Shown: one piece after another, positions 58,001-64,000 of the stretch
Numbering within the stretch: position 1 is the stretch's first letter
Layout of the letters: each line of letters begins with the position of its first letter
Origin: Edaphochlamys debaryana
Taxonomy: Eukaryota; Chlorophyta; Chlorophyceae; Chlamydomonadales
Direction of reading: 5' to 3'
Assembly (NCBI GenBank): GCA_016858145.1
Contig: JAEHOE010000023.1
Coordinates: forward strand, 620,001-684,000
Length of the DNA stretch: 64,000 bases
Translations under genes and position numbers: made by a program
The notes under the pieces: generated by a model
What the model saw: the letters and a program-made list of their open reading frames with translations, nothing else
What the model was told of the DNA's origin: nothing
Databases searched by the model: none

Positions 58001-61000
58001 CCTGCACGCCCTCGTGTCCCGACACTGGGTGCTTCAGGAGCCGGACTGGGCCCTGGGGGAGGGGGAGGAGGAGGGGGCGGAAGAGGGGGAGCAGGGGGTG
58101 GGGAGGGAGGGGGAGGTGGAGCGGAGCGTGGCCGCCGCTGCGGCGGCGGCGCAGCAGGCGGCGGCGGCGATTGCGGGCATGTTTGGCGGTGGGGGGGCAG
58201 GGGTAGGGGGAGGAGGGCTGGCGGGGGTGCAGGCGGCGGCTGGCGCCGCCGCGGCGGCGGCAGCGAGCGCAGCAGCTGCGGCGGCAGCAGCGGCCTCGGC
58301 AGCGGCGGCGGCGGCGGCGGCAGCCTCCGCCGCCAACCCGTCAGCAGCAGCCAGGTCCACCGCTGCCCAAGGCTCCACCTCCGCCGCCACTTCCGCCCCG
58401 CCGCCGCCGCCCTCGCCAGCTGAGGCTGCGGCCAAGGGGGCGGCGCGCACCGCCGCGTTCGGCCAGGTACGGTACGGCACACGTGCACGGCATGGTTGTA
58501 CGACACTGGGCACGCACCAGATCCTCAGCTGTCCTCAGCCTCTGTCCTGCCCGGCTCCCTGTGCTGTCTTTCTACTTCCTTGCTATCCTTGACCCCCTCT
58601 CTTCCAACCCCCTCAAACACACACACACACACACACACACCGGTGCCTGTCTGCTCACAACTGCACTTATACGTATCACGCGCCCACCCTACGCATCCTA
58701 AACACAGGTGCTTCGCTCCAAGGGCTTTGTGTGGCTGGCGGGGAGGGACGACCACTGCGGCGAGTGGAGCAGCGCCGGCAACCTGCTGAGGCTGGGCACG
58801 GGGGGGCCCTGGTACGACGTGCTGCCCAGGTGGGGTTGGGGCCGCGGGGAGGAGGGTATGGCGGGGAGGGTGGGCAGAGGCGATCAGGGGCTGGCGACTC
58901 GCCCTCTCGGGGGGGGCCGTGGGGTTGGGAAATATGGCGGAGCGGGGGGGGGGGGGGGGGCGTAGAGGCGATTGGGGGAGGGGCTATGGTGGGGGCTACG
59001 CCGCGAGCGCCGCCAGCTGACTACCCCTCCCCCCTACCTCGTGTGCCCCTCCACGGCTCCAGGGAGGCCTGGCCCACCGACCCCGCCCAGGTGGCGGACA
59101 TTGAGAAGGACTTCCTTCCGGGCATCGGGGACAGGTGGGGCCGGGGGGGTGTGTAGAGGTGAGGGGAGTTAGCGGTGTGGGGCCGCGAGGGGGGAGAAAG
59201 GCGAGGGGAACCACCCGCCAACCCCCAACTCCTAACCGCCCAACCGCCAACCGCTCAACAGGCGCCAGGAGCTGGTGTTCATCGGCATCGATGTGGGTCG
59301 GGAGGCGCTGGCGGCGGCGCTGGACGCCTGCCTCGCCACCCCCGCGGAGGAGGAGGCGCTCAAGGAGGAGGCCAAGGCGGCGGCGGCGGCGGGGGTGGCG
59401 GCGCGGCGGCGGCCGTCAGACCCTTTCCTGCCCTGGCCCGACATCCAGGACATCCTGGACGCCGATGGCGAGGAGGAGGGGGATGGGGAGGAGGAGGAGG
59501 CGCTGGAGATGGAGGGGATAGAGGAGGGGAATGAGGAGGAGGAAGGGGAGGAGGAGGAGGGCGAGGAGGAGGAGGTGGGCCCTGCTGAGCGGTGGGAGGA
59601 GGGGCAGGTGCTGGAGCTGTCCGAGGGCGCCCCGGAGCTGCGGCGGCTGCTGGAGGAGACTCGGCAGCCGGCGGTGGTGGGTGCCTGGGGGGGGGTGGGG
59701 GGTACAGGGGCGGGGTTTTGAAAAGGAAGGGCCGGGCAGGGGTGAGGAAGGGAAGGCTGGGCAGGGCGGGTAGGGGTGGGGCGCTTATAACCGCTAACCC
59801 ACAACCGTCACCTTCCATCTCCCAACCGCCAGGTGGTGCTGTGGCACGCGCCCTGGGCGGTTGCCTCCCGCGAGGCCGAGGCGGCGCTGGCCTCCCTGGC
59901 GGCGCGGCAGCGGCAGATCGTGTTCGCTGTGGTGGACGTGACGGGGGTCGCAGGTGGGGGGGTGAATGTCAGGGGGTTGGGGGGGAAAGGAGGGGGGGTT
60001 GGGGATGCCGCTGTGGCGAAGGCGGGGACCGGGGTGGTGGGGTACAGGGTGGTTTTGATTGCGGGATACGGGATGGGTGGTGTGGGATGCTTGAAGGGCG
60101 CGTTTTGCAAAGGTTGGGGCCAGGGCAAGGCCCGAGCGGTTCAGCGTTCACCCACCTGAACGCGCACGCGCACCTGCACTGCCGTACTGCCGTACGCAGG
60201 CCAACGAGGCGCTGGCGGTTGGCGGCGCGCGGGTGGTTGCTGCGCCCGCCTCCCGCAAGGCGGACGCTCGTCACACGCTGCGGGACGGCTCCAAGTGGCC
60301 CGCGCTCAGCCTGCACCTGCCCCCCGGGGCGCGGGGGGTGCAGCCGGACGCTCTGTTCGCGGGGCCCACGGCGGTAGCGGAGCTCAGGTGGGGCCAGGGG
60401 CTGGGGGCCAGGGGCTGGGGGCTGAGAGCTGGGGTTGAGGTTGAGGTTGAGGTTGAGGTTGAGGTTGAGGTTGAGGTTGAGGTTGAGGTTGAGGTTGAGG
60501 TTGGGCTGGGAGTTGGGGGTGGGGGTCGCTCGGGGGAATAGGGGGCGGTCTGTGGTGTGCCTGAAAGGGGCCCTGGAAGGGATCTGAGAGGGCTGGGTGG
60601 GATCTGGGTAGGGCACTGCATCCTCGCGAACTGCTGACCCCGCCCCAATCGCTCGGCCCCTGCCAACCCCAGGGCGGAGCTGACTCGGCGGCAGCCCGAG
60701 TTCCAGGCGGCCCTCGCGGCGGCGGCGGCGGAGGCAGCGGCAGCGGAGGCAGCGGAGGCGGAGGCGGCAGCAGCGCGGCGGGCAGCGGAGCCAAGGGCCA
60801 AGCCCCGCGCCTCCGCCTCCGCCTCCGCCTCCGCCACAGCGGCTCCGTCGGGCGGCGCGTCTCAGGCTCAGGAGCTGAGGCGGGGCGGCACGGAGCTGCG
60901 GACTCACCTGCAGGTGCGTGGATAGGAGGGCGGGAAGGTGGAGGGCGATGGTAGGGGAGGGGACGGGACGGGTTCCATGCAGGTGCGGCTCGGGCTGTGG

Positions 61001-62394
61001 GAGGGCGGGGGAGTCACCAACGGGCCGGTTTTGGCGTGCGGTAGTTGGGGCCGTGGACACTGCTGCGGTATGTGCCTCTTCCAAGCTTCACTCTACCCTC
61101 GCTGCATCCCCTGCCTTACGGTTCTCATACCCACAACCCCTCATCCCCCCAACTCGGTAGGCCGCTCGGGACTCCGGCTCCCTCCTGGTCCTCGCCTGGA
61201 CCGCCGCCCCCGCCGCCGCCGACTCTTCCGCCGCCGCTGACGTCGACGCCAAGGCTGCGGCGGCGGCGGCGGACCGCCTCCGCCGGGACCTGGCGGCGGC
61301 GGTGGCGGCCGCGGCGGTGGCTCGCCCGGTTGTCGTACTGGTGGCCGACCCAGCCACGTCCCTCGCCAACCGCGCCCTGGCGGAAGCGCTCAAGGTACGG
61401 CAGGGATGTACGATTGTACGGCAAAATCGTGTGATTGAGGAAACGATGTGCAGCTGGTCCGTCTGCGCATGAGCGGATGCACCCTGCTGATGTGGCCCCT
61501 CTGTCGACGCGCACAGGTGACGACGGCGCCCACCGTACAGCTGTACGACGACATGAAGATGACTAAGATGACCAAGGGTCCGGGCGCGATCGAGAAGCTG
61601 ACGGCGGCGCTGGCGGCGGCGGGCCCGGCGGCGGCCACGGCTTCCGCGGCAGCCTCCGCCAGCGGCGCCAGCACCTCGGCGGCGGCGGCTCCGGCGGCGG
61701 CGGACGGCGCGCCCGGCATCTACGACCCGCCGACGGGTGAGCCTGCCATCCCGCCTTGACCGGTGCCGCCTCCTCCCCCCTGACCCCGGCCCACCTTGCT
61801 CACCCACTGCTTCTAAGCTTCCGGCCTTGACCTGTACTGCCGTCTCGCCCCGCCCCTTACCGCCCCTCGCTTCCTCCATCCCACCCTCCCCTCCACCGTC
61901 CTCACTCCCACCCAGGCAAGTACGCCAAGCCCGGCACCACCAAGCAGTTTGGGCCGCGCGGGCGGGGCGTGTTCTGGCCCCGCATGCCGTGCCTGCGCTG
62001 CGGCTGCCCCTGGTGGCTGGGGGAGGACTGGGACGCAGAGTGCGTGAGGTGAGCCACTGGGGGAGGGGAGCGGGAGGGGTGGAGGGTCCAGGAAGGTAGC
62101 GTGAAGCGTGTACACGCTCGTACTACTGGGCGGAAGTTTGCAATGTGAGAATTTGCTGCACGCCGCTCGATGCCAAAACCCCGACTCCCGCCTACGCCCC
62201 GCCCCCTTCCCCACCGTGCTCCATCCCCGCTCCTCGCCCCGCCCAGGTGCGGTTGGGACTGCGAGGCGGACGGGTACGACGACGACTCCAACCCCCTGCC
62301 GCCGTACAAGGCCAAGTACGACACGTACACGGCAGCACTCAAGACGGGGCGCACGCCGGCGTGGCGGGGCAAGCACGTGGGGCCGCGGGCGTGA
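52097..62394 (+). CDS. Giant fusion: OB-fold, CobW/COG0523 GTPase, thioredoxin-like segments, Cys-rich tail
   Basis: A 21-exon model of roughly 1,550-1,600 residues with all junction phases agreeing. Exons 1-4 (ATG 52097): [57 protein letters not shown], the layout of a SOSS-B/RPA-type OB-fold. Exon 6 (54430-55312) has Walker [19 protein letters not shown] and the metal-site [14 protein letters not shown] of COG0523 metallochaperones. Exon 8 has a His/Asp-rich metal loop ([17 protein letters not shown]). VILLNK and MDTV form the NKxD motif across an intron. Exons 11-14 hold the CobW C-terminal domain ([29 protein letters not shown]). Exons 15-16 and 18-19 look like thioredoxin folds without CxxC ([35 protein letters not shown]). 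The tail has CLRCGCPWW and CVRCGWDCE, a likely zinc site. COG0523 proteins move Zn or other metals to client enzymes. One-gene status rests on phase agreement across the intron that holds the 430-bp repeat; two adjacent genes are possible. Confidence 0.75.
53869..54300 (+). repeat. About 430-bp interspersed repeat, copy 2 (in intron 5 of the CobW fusion gene)
   Basis: It matches 48242-48666. An AAGTGCGCCTAGCGTGTTAC string inside the copy (near 54117) recurs exactly at its right border (54298-54317). The border string is absent after copy 1, which suggests a template-switch or internal duplication at insertion. Confidence 0.9.
55313..55437 (+). repeat. G-rich minisatellite (GGGGGG-AGGCAAGA units)
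   Basis: Repeated runs of five to eight G separated by AGGCAAGA or GCAAGA, starting right at the 5' splice site after GEPMQ in the CobW gene. The coding strand could form G-quadruplexes in DNA and in the pre-mRNA. Confidence 0.85.
55516..55589 (+). repeat. 75-bp interspersed repeat, copy a
   Basis: GCGGTGACGAAACAA...CCGGACGTCC...ACGGTGGCGGTAATAAACT...CTTCTGAGCCC. It is in the intron after the CobW exon that carries the CxCC motif. Confidence 0.85.
55697..55770 (+). repeat. 75-bp interspersed repeat, copy b
   Basis: Same block order as copies a and c, 181 bp after copy a in the same intron. Confidence 0.85.
55921..55994 (+). repeat. 75-bp interspersed repeat, copy c
   Basis: Third copy in the same intron. 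The CACC...GTCC / GGAC...GGTG blocks could pair as a short bulged hairpin, conserved in copy b. Confidence 0.85.
57171..57287 (+). repeat. CCGGT pentanucleotide minisatellite
   Basis: Runs of GGTCC/CCGGT interrupted by CCTGTGT and CGGGT variants fill much of the intron that splits the NKxD motif of the CobW GTPase. Confidence 0.9.
58616..58640 (+). repeat. (AC)n dinucleotide repeat
   Basis: About 12 AC units in an intron before the CobW C-terminal domain exon. Confidence 0.9.
60433..60503 (+). repeat. (GAGGTT)n hexanucleotide repeat
   Basis: About eleven perfect GGTTGA units follow the splice donor after the AVAELR exon of the CobW fusion gene. They lie in the intron, although the frame is open and would read Val-Glu repeats. 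Confidence 0.9.
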
Positions 62395-63170
62395 AGGCGG
62401 CGTGAAGGAGGGTGAGCGGTGTGGGGGAGGGTGAGAGGGGTGATAGAGAGGAGGCGGGGTGCGCGCGACAGGAGGCTGTGGGGACTGGTGCAAGGCTGGA
62501 GTTGGTGGCTCGACCTGCCATGCGGGTCGGGCGCGGCAGGGGGGCGAGCGCAACGAGCAGGAGGCTGGAAGGCGGGAGCCCGTGCGTGCGTGCGTGCTGG
62601 AGGCGAGTAGCTTGGGGAGAGGAGGCCCCCGCAATATAGGGTTATTTTGCTGGTGCTGGTGCTATTGCTGGTGCTGCAGCTAACTGCTAGCTTCCAGGAA
62701 TTGCGTGCTAAACCTCGCTGCGAGAGGCGCTGGTGATTGTAGCGCTCCACGTGCCCTGCCCCTCGAAACCCCAGCAGCCCTCGTGCCGCTCCCGCGCTGC
62801 CGGTTTGCAGCCACTGCGGCTCCGCCTCCCTCGCGCCGTGCACGACTGGGAACGCGAGCTTAAATGGGCCCCATCGCGGCACCTTGCCGGGGCGATGCGA
62901 GCAGGCACCGCAGATAGCCACACCGATTGACCTACGCGCGCCAAAAGGACTGGCTGGAAAGCCGCCTGCGAGCCACGCAACAGCGTACTCCACCACAGCA
63001 GAGCGTAGCCCTGGTAGAGTTAGCACAGCGCCAGTAGTTGCGCAGCTGGGGAACTCAGATGCCCGCGCTCAGTCCTGCGGAAGCCTACTAGGACGGTGCG
63101 CAACCCCAAGCAAGCTCAGCAGGCTAGCCGCCAAACGCGGTTGCCCTTGACAACACAAGCCAACTGCGTT
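62395..63170. other. Intergenic region before the last gene
   Basis: About 775 bp with the 3' UTR of the CobW fusion gene and the promoter region of the gene starting at 63171. No supported open frame and no obvious repeat. Confidence 0.45.
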
Positions 63171-64000
63171 ATGGCGTGCAGCGGCCCCGACCGCGTGGCT
63201 ATCGCGCCGGGCGCGTCGTCAGCGCCGCGAGGCGCGGAGCCTTTGCTGCTGCTGCCCCCGGTCCTCACCGCGGGCTGCGCCACGCGGCTGCACCTGCTGC
63301 TGCGACTGCCCGACAAGCCACCGCGCGCAGCTGCAGCGGTAGCGGCTGCCAGGCTCAACAGCGCAAGTCCTCTTCTCCGGCCGGCTCGCCCTAGCGACGA
63401 TGGCTCCTACACGGCGTCAACGGGCGCATCGTCAAGCGCCCGGACGCTTGTATTCTACTCTGCGGATGAGGAGCCGCGCGTTATCGGCTCTGGGTCGACC
63501 TCGCGCGAGGGCGGCCTGGGGCTCGGGCGGCTGGGGAGCGCCAGCAGCCGCCTGCCCGCGTTTGAGAGCTGCTCCGCGTTTCACAGCTGTCGCGAAGTAC
63601 CTTTCCCCGAGGAGGGGGAGGAGCAGGCAGCGGGGGAGGCGCCGTGGCAGCGCGCAGGGACCGCGCCGGCCGACATGCAAGCGGGGGGAGCGGGAGCGGG
63701 CCTCGGGCGCCCGGCCAGCGGCCGCGCCCAGCGCCTAGCTGGCGGCAGTAGCCCGGCAGCGGCGGCGGCGATCGCGGAGGCGGCGGAGGGGGAGTGGTGT
63801 GAGGAGACGTCGCCCTTACTGCAGCACGGCAGCCACGGCCCCGGCAGCTACGGCTGCGCCGGCGGCAGCCTCGGCAGCCCGGGCCTCACCAGCCCCTCCC
63901 CCTCCCCGCGGCATCCCTCCGCCTCCCTTCACCATCCACCGCCGACCCCTTCGCCGCCGACCCAGCCGCCGTCGTCCTCCAAGCGCCAGGCCCCGGCGGC
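63171..64000 (+). CDS. Unrecognised protein, N-terminal part (gene leaves window on the right)
   Basis: An ATG at 63171 opens a frame with no stop for 276 codons to the window edge. It begins MACSGPDRVAIAPGASSAPR, with GAEPLLLLPPVLTAG soon after. A long low-complexity Ser/Gly/Ala/Pro-rich region follows, containing ARTLVFYSADEEPRVIGSGS, FPEEGEEQAAGEAPW and a Pro-rich stretch near the edge. EETSPLLQHGS fits the acidic dileucine sorting pattern (E-x-x-x-L-L), common on the cytosolic N-termini of membrane proteins, but no membrane helix is visible yet. The start is the first Met of the frame. The function is unknown; the absence of stops in 830 bp of Gly/Ser-coding sequence supports a gene. Confidence 0.5.
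   Translation, partial: MACSGPDRVAIAPGASSAPRGAEPLLLLPPVLTAGCATRLHLLLRLPDKPPRAAAAVAAARLNSASPLLRPARPSDDGSYTASTGASSSARTLVFYSADEEPRVIGSGSTSREGGLGLGRLGSASSRLPAFESCSAFHSCREVPFPEEGEEQAAGEAPWQRAGTAPADMQAGGAGAGLGRPASGRAQRLAGGSSPAAAAAIAEAAEGEWCEETSPLLQHGSHGPGSYGCAGGSLGSPGLTSPSPSPRHPSASLHHPPPTPSPPTQPPSSSKRQAPA

Noticed and set aside
56334..58592. 752-codon uninterrupted plus-strand frame
   Set aside because: It runs through several clear GT-AG introns of the CobW gene. Only parts in the spliced frame are protein-like; the rest translates GC-rich introns.

Overview
The window looks like nuclear DNA of a volvocalean green alga, a relative of Chlamydomonas or Volvox. The evidence is high GC, genes broken into many short exons by GT-AG introns of about 100-400 bp, Ala/Gly/Pro-rich low-complexity linkers, TGTAA poly(A) motifs downstream of some genes, proline-rich cell-wall glycoprotein segments, and proteins typical of this group. 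There are no rRNA, tRNA or CRISPR features and no bacterial-style operons. All gene models were built by hand from open frames, splice signals and phase agreement, so intron ends are good to a few bases where stated and looser elsewhere.

Layout. 1-12 kb: first exon of a secreted von Willebrand A (VWA) glycoprotein gene running off the left edge (minus strand), then a gene resembling Fanconi anaemia protein FANCE (minus), an inverted broken fragment of that FANCE-like gene, and a complete 14-exon VWA glycoprotein gene with a proline-rich rod (plus). 14-17.6 kb: a 12-exon quinone-oxidoreductase-type dehydrogenase (plus). 18.8-20.8 kb: a 5'-truncated LINE-type retrotransposon split by one in-frame stop, next to a two-copy 120-bp tandem repeat. 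21.2-43.8 kb: five tandem, same-strand (minus) prolyl 4-hydroxylase genes, each with a signal-peptide exon, a 2-oxoglutarate/Fe(II) oxygenase domain with intact HxD, and a C-terminal ShKT-type six-cysteine module. 45-48 kb: a DUF2358-like, probably plastid, protein with a C-terminal membrane helix (minus). 48.8-52 kb: a PHD finger plus GNAT acetyltransferase protein resembling plant IDM1 (minus). This is divergent from a very large gene at 52.1-62.4 kb (plus) that joins an OB-fold, a CobW/COG0523 metallochaperone GTPase with a His-rich loop, two degenerate thioredoxin-like segments and a Cys-rich tail. 63.2 kb to the end: 5' part of an unrecognised gene.

How the genes fit together. The VWA genes carry Ser-Pro/Arg-Pro rods of the kind that prolyl 4-hydroxylases modify in the secretory pathway before O-glycosylation, so the locus places wall-type substrates about 10 kb from five of the matching enzymes. 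The rest is housekeeping: DNA repair, chromatin and metal handling. Two repeat families, one of about 75 bp and one of about 430 bp, occur both in or next to the DUF2358-like gene and inside introns of the CobW gene, showing recent repeat spread over the right third of the window.
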